Origin: an uncultured Acetatifactor sp.
GTDB lineage: Bacteria; Bacillota; Clostridia; Lachnospirales; Lachnospiraceae
NCBI GenBank assembly: GCA_947630715.1
Contig: CANRIP010000007.1
Location: forward strand, 32,749 to 96,748
DNA: 64,000 bases
Direction: 5' to 3'
The translations under genes and the position numbers were made by a program. Of this stretch, positions 32,223-40,582 are shown piece by piece; the stretch's first letter is position 1; each line of letters opens with the position of its first letter. The notes beneath the pieces are model-generated. The model was not told the DNA's origin, did no database searches, and saw only the letters and a list, made by a program, of their open reading frames with translations.

Positions 32223-33242
32223 CTATCCCTCAAACGAAATAATCACTTCACCCATGGAGCATTCAATCTCCATGGTCTTACGCGCCCCGTGATCCAGGGT
32301 GCGGCTGTGCGACAGCCCGCTGTATTCATCGTCCCCCAGCGTAAGGGTTCCGGCCGTCACCTCCAGCTCGTAATTAAAATCCTGTTCCGTGCCCGCCAGC
32401 GTCAGATTCACTTCCCCCATGCTGCACTCCAGATCCACGTCCCCGTTTACGCTGCCTGACACAGACAGGCTTCCCATGCCGATGGACGCGTCCAGTTCAT
32501 CCGTGTCCACCCCTTCCAGCTCGATCAGGCCCGCCCCCACGGACAGATCCACCTCACGGGCGCAGATGTTCTCCGCCGAAATGCTGCCTGCGCCAACTTC
32601 CAGGGACACTTCCCCCGCCTCCAGATCCTTCAGCGTCAACTGGCCGGCTCCCAGTTCGATATCCACCGATTCCAGCCTTGCGTCCTCCGGGAGATAGAGC
32701 GTAAGCTTTCGCTCCCTGTTGACATGCAGGGCGGCGCTGGGCGTCTTCACATATAAAACGCCTTTTTGGAGATAACACTGAACCCGATCCGCGTTCTCGG
32801 CGGACAGATAATAATTCTCATCCTTCGATACCGCCGTTTCCAGGGTATATCCGTCCAATTCCAGCTCCAGTTGGGTAATGCCGGTTCCCACCTGGTACTC
32901 GGACACGTCCCCCTGCAAAATGTTCCGGTCATTTCCGGCGCTCTCCGGAGCGTTATCCGGAGTGTTGTCCGGAACATCGTCAGAAAGCGGCGGAGCCTTT
33001 TCCTGGTCATCAGACACAACATCGTCCCCATCGTCAAACGGCGCATCGTCCGGATCCCGGACCGTCCCCTGGCCGGAAGACTCCGTTTCCGAACGGAAAC
33101 GCTCCTTTCTTCCCAAAACGGATTCCACCACCTGATAGACCGTCCGCGCACCTTTTACGGAACCGGCCGCAAACGTCATAGCAATTCCAAGGATCAGCAG
33201 AACAGCAGCGGTTATCCCGCAGATTTTCATAAACTTCTTCAT
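32223..33242 (-). CDS. DUF4097-family beta-repeat membrane-anchored protein
   Basis: A 339-residue protein: N-terminal TM helix (about 7-27), an Asp/Pro-rich linker (50-100), and a right-handed beta-repeat domain (about 110-335) with repeated L-E-L-G-A-G-Q-L-T-L-K-D-L, V-G-A-G-S-I-S-A-E-N, V-G-A-G-L-I-E-L-E-G and S-M-G-E-V-N-L-T-L units. This is the DUF4097 (bactofilin-like/adhesin-like) pattern. It is the third gene of a padR-HAAS-DUF4097 set, a combination common in Firmicutes and thought to sense or respond to envelope state; the exact role is unknown. The start is 4 bases from the stop of the HAAS gene. Confidence 0.82.
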   Translation of the reverse strand: MKKFMKICGITAAVLLILGIAMTFAAGSVKGARTVYQVVESVLGRKERFRSETESSGQGTVRDPDDAPFDDGDDVVSDDQEKAPPLSDDVPDNTPDNAPESAGNDRNILQGDVSEYQVGTGITQLELELDGYTLETAVSKDENYYLSAENADRVQCYLQKGVLYVKTPSAALHVNRERKLTLYLPEDARLESVDIELGAGQLTLKDLEAGEVSLEVGAGSISAENICAREVDLSVGAGLIELEGVDTDELDASIGMGSLSVSGSVNGDVDLECSMGEVNLTLAGTEQDFNYELEVTAGTLTLGDDEYSGLSHSRTLDHGARKTMEIECSMGEVIISFEG

Positions 33243-33246
33243 AGGT

Positions 33247-33918
33247 TCAATTCTCCCTCCCCTCAGCCGTCTTTTTCCGGAAAAGCCTTGCGATTCCCTT
33301 GCAGATGCCAGGCGTCACGATGCCGCCCATCGCCACGGCCAGCATCAGGAGCAGAATGCCGATACCGCCGCACACCAGGCCGCACCCGATCACGCCCATT
33401 CCCACCAGTCCGTCCGCGGGAATACACATCATCCCCAGAATCACACAAACCACCATGGCTATCAGCAGCCCCACAGCCGCTGCCGCAAAGCCGAAAATCA
33501 GCGAAAACCACCCGACGATAATGCCTACCAGTATTCCCATAGCGCCCAAGCCGGCTCCTAAGATCCCGGGAGACGCAATCACCAGCAGCAGCGTCAAAAG
33601 CACCGCCGCCCAGGTTGGCAACTGGGTTTTCTTTTTCTCCGGCTCCAAAACGGCGGCCTGTCTGCCGGCGCTTTTTCCATACTCCACCAGCGCCCGGTCC
33701 GACGCCCTTGCCCGGGTGTCTCCGCCCTCCTGCAATTCCTTTTTGATATTTTCCGCCACCCGGGCCGGATTCCCCAGGGCGTCAATCACCTCTTTTTCGT
33801 TTTCCGGCCCCGCATCGTCAAAATAATCATTGTAGTATTGCAGCGCCTCCTCCCGCTCCGTGGGAGAAACGTTCTGCAAAAGACTTTCCAGTTGATTCAT
33901 AAAATCCACTCTGTTCAT
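33247..33918 (-). CDS. HAAS-domain (DUF1700) membrane protein
   Basis: A 223-residue protein. Residues 1-80 form a HAAS-type helical domain (M-N-Q-L-E-S-L-L, Y-Y-N-D-Y-F-D-D-A-G, I-D-A-L-G-N-P-A-R-V-A-E-N-I-K); after a linker come four to five Gly/Ala-rich TM helices (about 105-210). HAAS proteins pair with PadR-like regulators encoded next to them. ATG 33916-33918 overlaps the padR stop and gives the usual N-terminus; the open frame further upstream is padR coding sequence. Predicted partner of the DUF4097 protein in the envelope. Confidence 0.85.
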   Translation of the reverse strand: MNRVDFMNQLESLLQNVSPTEREEALQYYNDYFDDAGPENEKEVIDALGNPARVAENIKKELQEGGDTRARASDRALVEYGKSAGRQAAVLEPEKKKTQLPTWAAVLLTLLLVIASPGILGAGLGAMGILVGIIVGWFSLIFGFAAAAVGLLIAMVVCVILGMMCIPADGLVGMGVIGCGLVCGGIGILLLMLAVAMGGIVTPGICKGIARLFRKKTAEGREN

Positions 33919-33919
33919 T

Positions 33920-34291
33920 TCACTGTTCCCCGCACTCCGTGCTATCCTTTCCCTCGTCAGCTCCATCGGACAGGCTGATCCTGCCCTCAAACAGCCCCGT
34001 GATTTTTTCCGAATACCGCCGCCACTCGCTTTCATACAGCTTAAGCTGCGCCCAGCCTCGGCTGGTCACCTTGTAATACCGTCGGTTGCGCCCGGCGCAT
34101 TCCATGTCATAGATTTCCAGACATTCATCCTTCTGCAGCCTGCGCAGCACAGGGTACAACGTGGATTCCGACAGCTCAATGACACGCCTGACCTCCTGCG
34201 TGATCTTGTACCCGTAAGTCCCCTCCGGGTTCATGGACACGACGGCAAGCACAACGGCATCCAAAAGGGCTGCGCCTGTGTTAAAAATCAT
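33920..34291 (-). CDS. PadR-family transcriptional regulator
   Basis: A 123-residue winged-helix protein. The PadR signature is clear: L-D-A-V-V-L-A-V-V, Y-G-Y-K-I-T-Q-E-V, L-S-E-S-T-L-Y-P-V-L-R-R-L-Q-K, and R-R-Y-Y-K-V-T-S-R-G. ATG 34289-34291 has AGGAGGAG 8 bases upstream. PadR proteins bind inverted repeats at their own promoter, and here a pair of inverted 13-base sites overlaps the promoter, so auto-repression is likely. First gene of the three-gene operon. Confidence 0.92.
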   Translation of the reverse strand: MIFNTGAALLDAVVLAVVSMNPEGTYGYKITQEVRRVIELSESTLYPVLRRLQKDECLEIYDMECAGRNRRYYKVTSRGWAQLKLYESEWRRYSEKITGLFEGRISLSDGADEGKDSTECGEQ

Positions 34292-34318
34292 TTGCCGCTC
34301 CTCCTGTTCGTGCAATAT

Positions 34319-34378
34319 TATACGCGGTATAATATTGCTTGTTGCAGATACTATACCGCGTATAATATTATATGTCAA
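34319..34378 (-). promoter_or_regulatory. padR promoter with paired inverted operator
   Basis: TTGACA (34373-34378), 17 bases, TATAGT (34350-34355). The 13-base sequence TATACCGCGTATA (34352-34364) overlaps the -10 box and spacer, and its exact reverse complement TATACGCGGTATA lies at 34319-34331, near the expected transcription start. The centre-to-centre distance is 33 bases, three helical turns, so two dimers could bind one face. Confidence 0.85.
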
Positions 34379-34450
34379 CATATTTTTTTGAAAACAGGGT
34401 TCTTTTTTTGAGCGGCGCTCTCCCGCAGCTTTCACCGCCTTTCGGTTGAT

Positions 34451-34541
34451 CTGGGGGAAATGCGCTTGATCGCTCCGATCTTTCTGAAAGAAGGTTTCTG
34501 ATCGTTCCGGTTTTTCTGGGGGAAACGCGCTTTATCGCTCC
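34451..34541. repeat. Direct repeat at the end of the GH13 gene
   Basis: CTGGGGGAAA followed by YGCGCTTKATCGCTCC occurs at about 34451-34476 and again at about 34516-34541, the second copy overlapping the GH13 stop codon. The area between holds further related fragments (GATCGTTCCGGTTTTTCTGG). Confidence 0.6.
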
Positions 34542-35845
34542 ATCTTCCAGAAAAATGCGCTGTATGGCGGCAGGACGGATCCGCCGCCGAAGTCATGTTT
34601 CTCCCCGCTGATCAGATCCACCGCCGTGCCGCAGCCCGCGTCAAAATGAGCCACAAATTCCTGATCGTCCGCGTTAATCGCCACAAGCACCCGCTCTCCC
34701 TCCGATTTTCTTTCAAAGATACACTGACGGTTGGTTAAAACCACAGAGCGGAACCCGCCGTAGTTTAACGCCTCCGAATTCTTTTTGGCCAAGGCAAGCC
34801 TGCTGATCCAGTCTGTCAGCTCATTCCACACGGGGGCGTCAAAGCATGCCCGCAGAGCGGGATCGCCCTGGTTTTTATGGGCTTTCGCCCCCCACTCGCT
34901 TCCATAATAGACGCAGGGAATGCCCGGCATACCGAACGCCAGCGCGTAGATCAGAGGCAGATGCTTTTCATTGGAAAGGATACTGGCAACTCGGGTCACG
35001 TCATGATTGTCCACAAAGGATAACAGATGTTTCCCTTTATAGAGAGTCCAGTTCTCAGGGCCGAACTGGCGGAGAAGCGAATGGACGATCTCAAACAGAT
35101 TCATGCTGTTAAAGCTGCTGTACAGCCCCTTATAGCATTCGTAGTTGGTCACGGAGTGAAGCATCTGATCGTTCATCAGCCGATTGTAATCTCCGTGGAG
35201 CATCTCTCCCACCAGGAAAAAGTCCTGTTTCAGATTTCCGGTGTATTCCCGCAGCCGTCTCACAAATCCCTCATCCAGACAGTAGGCCACATCCAGTCTC
35301 AGGCCGTCGATGTGGAATTCCTCCACCCAGCCCTTCACGCTCTCCAGCAGATACCGGATCACATCCTCGTTGTGCAGATTCAGCCGGACCAGATCGTAAT
35401 TGCCCTCCCAGCCTTCATACCAAAAACCGTCATTATCGCCGGAATTGCCCCCGAAATCAATCCGGGAAAACCAGTTCACATAAGGAGAATTCTGCCGGTT
35501 CCTTTTCACATCCTCAAAAGGCCCGAACCCCCGGCCCGCATGGTTGAACACACCGTCCAGCACCACCCGGATGCCGTTTTCGTGAAGGGCGTCGCACACC
35601 TTCCGAAAATCCTCGTTGGTTCCCAGCCTCACGTCGATTTTGCGGTAATCTCTGGTATTATAGCCGTGAGTGTCCGACTCAAACACCGGGGAAAAATAAA
35701 CGGCGTCCACCCCCAGCCGAACCATGTGGGGAATCCAGTCCAGCACCTTCAGAATCCGATGCTCCAGTTTCCCGTCATTTTCAAAAGGCGCTCCGCAGAA
35801 CCCCAGCGGATAAATCTGGTAAAACACACTTTCATAAGCCCACAT
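34532..35845 (-). CDS. GH13 alpha-amylase family enzyme, intracellular
   Basis: A 437-residue enzyme of compact GH13 type. Conserved regions: D-G-V-F-N-H (region I), G-L-R-L-D-V-A-Y with the nucleophile Asp (region II), F-L-V-G-E-M-L-H with the acid/base Glu (region III) and F-V-D-N-H-D-V-T-R (region IV). A short C-terminal beta domain follows. No signal peptide and no CBM or N-terminal domain, unlike neopullulanases. It most likely works on maltodextrins in the cytoplasm. The start M-W-A-Y-E-S-V-F-Y-Q-I-Y-P is at the first barrel strand, as in related proteins. It stands alone between spacers. Confidence 0.9.
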   Translation of the reverse strand: MWAYESVFYQIYPLGFCGAPFENDGKLEHRILKVLDWIPHMVRLGVDAVYFSPVFESDTHGYNTRDYRKIDVRLGTNEDFRKVCDALHENGIRVVLDGVFNHAGRGFGPFEDVKRNRQNSPYVNWFSRIDFGGNSGDNDGFWYEGWEGNYDLVRLNLHNEDVIRYLLESVKGWVEEFHIDGLRLDVAYCLDEGFVRRLREYTGNLKQDFFLVGEMLHGDYNRLMNDQMLHSVTNYECYKGLYSSFNSMNLFEIVHSLLRQFGPENWTLYKGKHLLSFVDNHDVTRVASILSNEKHLPLIYALAFGMPGIPCVYYGSEWGAKAHKNQGDPALRACFDAPVWNELTDWISRLALAKKNSEALNYGGFRSVVLTNRQCIFERKSEGERVLVAINADDQEFVAHFDAGCGTAVDLISGEKHDFGGGSVLPPYSAFFWKMER

Positions 35846-36108
35846 ATTCTCATGTCCTCTCTTTCCGCCGCCTTACGCGGCCTGGGTATTTTTCAGCCCG
35901 GGATTTCTCTGTTTCATTGACCTATCCGGTTATCCTGCATTTTTCCTGCAAAAAATCTTCCTGCCAAAAAAAGTTATGTATGTCATTTTTGATCTGAAAA
36001 ACCCGGAAAAATCCACCAAATCCACAGAGTTATCCACATTTACACACATGTCATTTTATCATTTTTCCATTGTCATTTCCATCTTTTTCGGCGTCATTTC
36101 ACGCAAAA

Positions 36109-38781
36109 TTACAGCCAGGAATCCCAAAAACGTTCCACCCGTTTGGCAATCGTATCCACCGTAACGGTTTCAAACGCCGTCCATTCCCTTGGAAACAGCC
36201 TTTGATATGCGGGCTGGAGAAATCGGTGATCCAAAAGCGCTACGATTCCCACATCCTCCACGGTGCGGATCACGCGCCCGGCGGCCTGCAGCACCTTGTT
36301 TAACCCAGGATACCGATAGGCATAATCAAATCCGCTCTCCCTGCGGCCGTCAAAATAGGTTTTCAGAATTTCCCGTTCAAAGCACACCTGGGGCAGACCG
36401 GTTCCCACAATAATCGCCCCGATCAGACTGTCGTTCTTTAAATCGATCCCTTCCGCAAAGATGCCGCCCAGGACGCAAAAGCCGATCAGAAACCGGTTTT
36501 CCCCGGAATCCGGCTGCCCGGGCCCCCGGAAACGGGCCAGGAACTCCTCCCGGTCCTTCTCGCTCATATTCTCGCTCTGCAAAAGGCACTCCCGATCCTC
36601 CCTGCCGTAGCGCTCCACATAGATCTCATGGACGGCTCTCAAAAAAGAATAGGAGGGACAAAACACCATATAATTTCCATGCCGGTTTTTCACAATCTCG
36701 TCGATGTAACGGGCGATATTTTCATATTCCCCCTGAGAGCGCCTTGTGTATTTGCTTGTGACGTCCTCCGCCACAAACAGCGCCCTTTTCCCGGGGTCGA
36801 ACACGGATTTTGCGTACACCTCATAGTCCTGAGGGTCACCCCCCAGAAGATTCTTATAATACTGAATCGGCAGGAAGGTAGCGGAGAAAAGAATGGCGCT
36901 GCGGCCACGCATCATGCACTGTTTCAGATTTTCCCGGGGGTTGACGCAGAACAGTTTCAGCAGGAAACCGTCGTCCTCCTCCAAAAGCGTGTATTTCACA
37001 TAATGTTCATCCAAAAGCTCATATATTTCCAGAAAATGCCCTACTTCAAAAAACAGCTCCAGAATCTGTTCCCGCACGGGGACGGGGGCGCTCTCCTGTT
37101 CCGACAGATAATCGTCCATGGCAAGGTGGAGCCAGACCAGGGGCTGTACAAAGGCGTCGATGTCCTCCACCACACAGCCTCCCCCGCACTCCCTTTTCAT
37201 GGCCAGCAGTTCCTTATTGCACCGCTCCAGAAGGGAGACAAGCCGTTCCCCGTAACCCTCTCGCACCAGGATGCTGCGGCCTCCCCGGCGTTTTCTGGTT
37301 CCGCCCGTCTCCAAAGCCTGGGGCCGGTTCAACGCGCCGTCCGTTTCTGACGCCGCAGAACCGGACAGGCCGCCGGGCCCGGCAGGGAAAGTTTGTGTGG
37401 AATCTTCCGACGCCTGTGTCGAAAACAGTGTCATATCTAACGTTATCTGGCCGGAAATTCCTTTCTTTTCCCCGTTCTGATCCATTTCTGACGCAAGTGT
37501 CTGTTTTATCTCCCGCCGCAGCTCCAAAAACTGTTCCTTCCGGAGAGAGGCGCTGTACATCTCCCTCCCCCTCTCCAGAAGGTTATGGGCTTCGTCTATG
37601 AGAAAGATGCCGTTTCCCTTCTCTCCCTCCCCGAAGAACCGTTTCAGATACACATGGGGGTCAAAAAGGTAGTTGTAATCGCAGATCACCGCGTCCGCGT
37701 ACAGGCTCATATCCAGGCACAGCTCAAAAGGGCACACCTGATATTTTTGAGCGCACTCCTCAATCTGCTCCCGTCCAAAGCTCTCCCGGGAGGTGAGCAG
37801 ATCGTACATAGCCTCGTTCACCCTGTCGTAATGTCCTTTGGCATAGGGACAATACTCCGGATTGCACTGGGTTTCCTCCATGAAACAGATCTTTTCCTTG
37901 GCGGTGAGAAGGACGCTTTTCATATGCAGCCCCTGGCTGCGAAGCAACTGAAAGGTATCCTCCGCCACCGTCCGGGTGACGGTCTTTGCCGTCAGATAAA
38001 ACAGCCTGTCCCCCATCCCCCGTCCCATTGCCTGAACGGCGGGGTAGATGGTGGAGATCGTCTTTCCCACCCCGGTAGGGGCTTCCAAAAATAATTTTTT
38101 GCCATGGTAAACGGTTCGGTATACATGTTCCACAAGCTCCCTCTGCCCTTCCCGATAAGGAAAGGGGAAGGCCAGGCCGGCAATGGATTTCTGGCGGATT
38201 TCCCTCCACTCCCAGGTATAGTCCGACCACTTCAGGTACGCCCTCACCAGTTCCTGAAACCATTCCTCCAATTCCCGGAATGTATATTCCTGGTGAAAAT
38301 ACCGGATCGCTTCCGTAGGAATATGACAGTAAGTCAGGCGCACCTGAATCTGAGGGAGCTGTTCCTGAAGGCCATACAGGTAGGCATAGCACTTCGCCTG
38401 CGCCAGATGCAGAGGCAGGGGCCCCTTGAGCGCGGCAAGATCCCGGTAGGTTCCCTTGATCTCATCGATGGTCACGGCATCTTCCTTTCGGATGATTCCG
38501 TCCGCCCGTCCCTCCACAATCAGGACGTACTTCCCCGCCGGATGCTTGTAGCTCAGCGGAACCTCCGCTCGATATTCCGCGCCCATGCGCCGCTGGATCA
38601 TGCGATGGATCTTCCCGCCTTCCTGCATGGCATGGTCGGGCGCCGCCTGGATCCGGTTGTCGATGTCCCCGTGGCGCAGGATAAATTCAATCAGGCCCCT
38701 GACGGAAACCCGAACCTCCCCCGGCGGCTGTTTGGATTCCCCGTATGCAACATTGTAATCTTCCGTCTCCCGCTCCTTCAT
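36109..38781 (-). CDS. DinG/XPD-like DNA helicase with N-terminal PD-(D/E)XK domain
   Basis: An 890-residue superfamily 2 helicase. Residues about 60-135 look like a PD-(D/E)XK nuclease: V-E-G-R-A-D-G-I, then T-I-D-E-I-K-G-T and the Q-A-K helix. Walker A is at about 233-241 (E-A-P-T-G-V-G-K-T), the Fe-S cluster cysteines lie between motifs Ia and II (I-C-F-M-E-E-T-Q-C-N-P-E-Y-C and C-P-F-E-L-C), the D-E-A-H box in L-I-D-E-A-H-N-L, and motif VI in Q-A-A-G-R-V-I-R-T. A low-complexity Gly/Ser/Thr loop (about 440-495) precedes the C-terminal RecA domain. Such enzymes unwind DNA 5'-3'; the nuclease part may cut or only bind. Monocistronic. Confidence 0.9.
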   Translation of the reverse strand: MKERETEDYNVAYGESKQPPGEVRVSVRGLIEFILRHGDIDNRIQAAPDHAMQEGGKIHRMIQRRMGAEYRAEVPLSYKHPAGKYVLIVEGRADGIIRKEDAVTIDEIKGTYRDLAALKGPLPLHLAQAKCYAYLYGLQEQLPQIQVRLTYCHIPTEAIRYFHQEYTFRELEEWFQELVRAYLKWSDYTWEWREIRQKSIAGLAFPFPYREGQRELVEHVYRTVYHGKKLFLEAPTGVGKTISTIYPAVQAMGRGMGDRLFYLTAKTVTRTVAEDTFQLLRSQGLHMKSVLLTAKEKICFMEETQCNPEYCPYAKGHYDRVNEAMYDLLTSRESFGREQIEECAQKYQVCPFELCLDMSLYADAVICDYNYLFDPHVYLKRFFGEGEKGNGIFLIDEAHNLLERGREMYSASLRKEQFLELRREIKQTLASEMDQNGEKKGISGQITLDMTLFSTQASEDSTQTFPAGPGGLSGSAASETDGALNRPQALETGGTRKRRGGRSILVREGYGERLVSLLERCNKELLAMKRECGGGCVVEDIDAFVQPLVWLHLAMDDYLSEQESAPVPVREQILELFFEVGHFLEIYELLDEHYVKYTLLEEDDGFLLKLFCVNPRENLKQCMMRGRSAILFSATFLPIQYYKNLLGGDPQDYEVYAKSVFDPGKRALFVAEDVTSKYTRRSQGEYENIARYIDEIVKNRHGNYMVFCPSYSFLRAVHEIYVERYGREDRECLLQSENMSEKDREEFLARFRGPGQPDSGENRFLIGFCVLGGIFAEGIDLKNDSLIGAIIVGTGLPQVCFEREILKTYFDGRRESGFDYAYRYPGLNKVLQAAGRVIRTVEDVGIVALLDHRFLQPAYQRLFPREWTAFETVTVDTIAKRVERFWDSWL

Positions 38782-38849
38782 TGCCGTTTCCCCTGTGGCG
38801 CCGGATTCTGCCGGATTCTACCGTCCCGTTTCCGCGCTGCATCCTTTAC

Positions 38850-38893
38850 AAAAAAATCCCTGTGTAAGATAGTACACTATCTCACACAGGGAG
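38850..38893 (-). terminator. Intrinsic terminator of the HPr-like gene
   Basis: On the minus strand CCCTGTGTGAGATAG pairs with CTATCTTACACAGGG (one mismatch) around TGTA, followed by ATTTTTTTG. It lies about 55 bases after the stop codon. Confidence 0.9.
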
Positions 38894-38947
38894 TCAAATA
38901 TTTTCGCACAGCCGTTCGATTTCGTTCTATCGTTCAACCGGAAAATG

Positions 38948-39172
38948 TCAGCAAGCCACGGTCAGCTTTTTCAGCATTTCCTCCAGTTCCGCATCATATC
39001 CCTCATAAGATACGGTAAGCGGGCTTCTGAAATCCAGTCCGTACACTCCCAGGAATGACTTGGCATCCACAATATACCTGTTATAAGAAATGTCGATGTC
39101 GAAATCACAGTGAGAAGCCACTTCAACAAAATGCTGAACCTGATCCTGTTTCAACCGAATTGTCTTAACCAT
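38948..39172 (-). CDS. HPr-fold protein lacking the phospho-acceptor histidine
   Basis: A 74-residue protein with the HPr profile in its second half: D-I-D-I-S-Y-N-R-Y-I-V-D-A-K-S-F-L-G-V-Y-G-L-D matches the D-x-x-x-x-x-x-x-V-x-x-K-S-I-M-G-V-x-x-L region with the Ser-46-type serine (A-K-S). The catalytic G-L-H-A-R-P motif is replaced by K-Q-D-Q-V-Q-H-F, so phosphotransfer from enzyme I through His-15 cannot occur as in canonical HPr. Such HPr-like proteins are frequent in Lachnospiraceae and may be regulatory. AAAGGAAGG precedes ATG 39170-39172; the gene has its own promoter and terminator. Confidence 0.8.
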   Translation of the reverse strand: MVKTIRLKQDQVQHFVEVASHCDFDIDISYNRYIVDAKSFLGVYGLDFRSPLTVSYEGYDAELEEMLKKLTVAC

Positions 39173-39227
39173 AACCAACCTTCCTTTCTCCGTTATACGC
39201 ATAACATTTGTAGTTCTATAATTTACA

Positions 39228-39255
39228 ATTATATGCGAATTATTCAAAATGTAAA
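39228..39255 (-). promoter_or_regulatory. Promoter of the HPr-like gene
   Basis: TTTACA (39250-39255), 16 bases, TATAAT (39228-39233), about 60 bases before the start codon. The region is AT-rich and contains overlapping ATAATTTACAATTAT-type dyads. Confidence 0.75.
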
Positions 39256-39413
39256 TCGTTTTCCTACCCAAAAAAACTGAGATTTTCAAAATATTTTTTG
39301 TTCATTTTGCAGCGGAAGCGATCCATTGGCTTAAGTTTTTTTACAAACAGGGCGTTTTTCACTCTGTGGTGTTGATCTGAAAATGGCCGCCCATGATCCT
39401 CCTGTTGGACATA

Positions 39414-39462
39414 AAAAGCGCAGGGTTGACGATTTACTGTCCCTTGCGCCTTTATGATGTTA
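39414..39462 (-). terminator. Intrinsic terminator of the PD-(D/E)XK gene
   Basis: On the minus strand GCGCAAGGG pairs with CCCTGCGC with one bulge and is followed by TTTTTATG, about 25 bases after the stop codon. Confidence 0.75.
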
Positions 39463-39482
39463 TAAGATTGTGAAATGACCTG

Positions 39483-40274
39483 CTATGCCATAACTGGTGT
39501 CGCTAATTCCTTGACTTCATCGACTGACAAGCCGGAATACAATGCTATTTTTTCTAATGGCAGCTCTCCGTCCTTAATCATGCGGAGCGCATTATCTATT
39601 CTAACTTCTTTTTCTTTTTCGTTCCTCATATCTTCCATCATTTTACACATGATTGCCACCCCTTTCTCGTCCTGCTTAAAAAATCTCGCTGTTTTCGCAA
39701 GCGTTTCATAATTCATATCATCGGGATTGGTGCATGAAAAATCGTGCATTAACTTACCGACTTCATCATTTCCCCTATATTTGCCATTCACATATAGGAT
39801 ATGCGAACCGTCACCAAACAATACTTTATTTTCCCCGATTGTAACATATCGCTCTACTGGATATATCGGCTGATTTCCTTTCATTACATCATTTTCCGTA
39901 ATAAAAATAACATAGCTGTCCGGAATATCCTCCGTATCATCACCTGCTTTTAAGATATGTGCGTCCAACAGGCTGCTGTTGTGCCTTGCCCTTTTTGCGC
40001 CTGCTCCTGCGTCTTTTCTCTGAATTTCCACGTCAAATTCCTTGTTGTCACTATCCACCGCATGAACATCTAAGGTAGCAGAACGCCCTTGTAGATTTTT
40101 TAACGGTTCTTGCGTTCGGACTGACTTAATTTTTATGTTCCTTTTCCCTAAAACAATCTGTAATATCAGCTCCACGCCCTCTAAATTATCGGCAAGGCAG
40201 ACGGTCATAAAATCATCGTCCATATATCTAAGTGATTTCAAACGTTCTAAATCCTCTTGATGTGCCTGCTCCAT
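39483..40274 (-). CDS. PD-(D/E)XK nuclease family (transposase-like) protein
   Basis: A 263-residue protein of the group often labelled PD-(D/E)XK nuclease family transposase (related to Rpn/PDDEXK_2). Features: M-D-D-D-F-M near the start, L-D-V-H-A-V-D and F-D-V-E-I-Q-R-K as the D...E-x-Q/K active site (about 77-98), R-A-R-H-N-S-S-L-L-D, the C-terminal helical part with M-x-E-D-M-R-N-E-K-E-K-E. Base composition is lower in GC than the neighbours, suggesting transfer. Despite the name, these genes usually lack inverted repeats and none were found here. The start could be this ATG or a GTG 18 bases upstream; AAGGTGAT is the available Shine-Dalgarno sequence. Confidence 0.8.
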   Translation of the reverse strand: MEQAHQEDLERLKSLRYMDDDFMTVCLADNLEGVELILQIVLGKRNIKIKSVRTQEPLKNLQGRSATLDVHAVDSDNKEFDVEIQRKDAGAGAKRARHNSSLLDAHILKAGDDTEDIPDSYVIFITENDVMKGNQPIYPVERYVTIGENKVLFGDGSHILYVNGKYRGNDEVGKLMHDFSCTNPDDMNYETLAKTARFFKQDEKGVAIMCKMMEDMRNEKEKEVRIDNALRMIKDGELPLEKIALYSGLSVDEVKELATPVMA

Positions 40275-40310
40275 TGTATTCAGAAATATCACCTTCTTTC
40301 GTTACTTTCT

Positions 40311-40339
40311 ATTATACATTGGACAACCCCTTTTGAAAA
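40311..40339 (-). promoter_or_regulatory. Promoter of the PD-(D/E)XK gene
   Basis: A perfect -10 TATAAT (40311-40316) with a weak -35 (TTTTCA, 40334-40339) at 17 bases. Confidence 0.6.
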
Positions 40340-40486
40340 CTGAAATTTTCGTGAACTTGCCGTCTCACTCCTTACTCTGCTCAAACGGCAAAGCAGGATG
40401 AAACGTAAAAACAGGAAACCTTCCCTACACACCGCTCCAGGGCGGAGCGCCGCGGCCCTGCCCTCAGGGAAAACCTGAAAAATCTA

Positions 40487-40515
40487 TTGCATTTTTTTCC
40501 AAAAAGCGGTTAAAT
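40487..40515 (+). promoter_or_regulatory. Promoter of asnA
   Basis: TTGCAT (40487-40492), 17 bases, TTAAAT (40510-40515), about 60 bases before the asnA start. The rest of the gap 40340-40486 holds no gene; a GC hairpin (GGGCGGAGCGCCGCGGCCC type) lies at about 40440-40463. Confidence 0.6.
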
Positions 40516-40582
40516 GATAAGGACGGGGCATAAAATATTCAGACAACCGTTGAACAGCAAAACAGAAAGCAGGATAGGAAAC

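Noticed and set aside
39483..40274. Complete transposable element around the PD-(D/E)XK gene
   Set aside because: No terminal inverted repeats or target-site duplication could be found at the ends; treated as a single gene, probably acquired.
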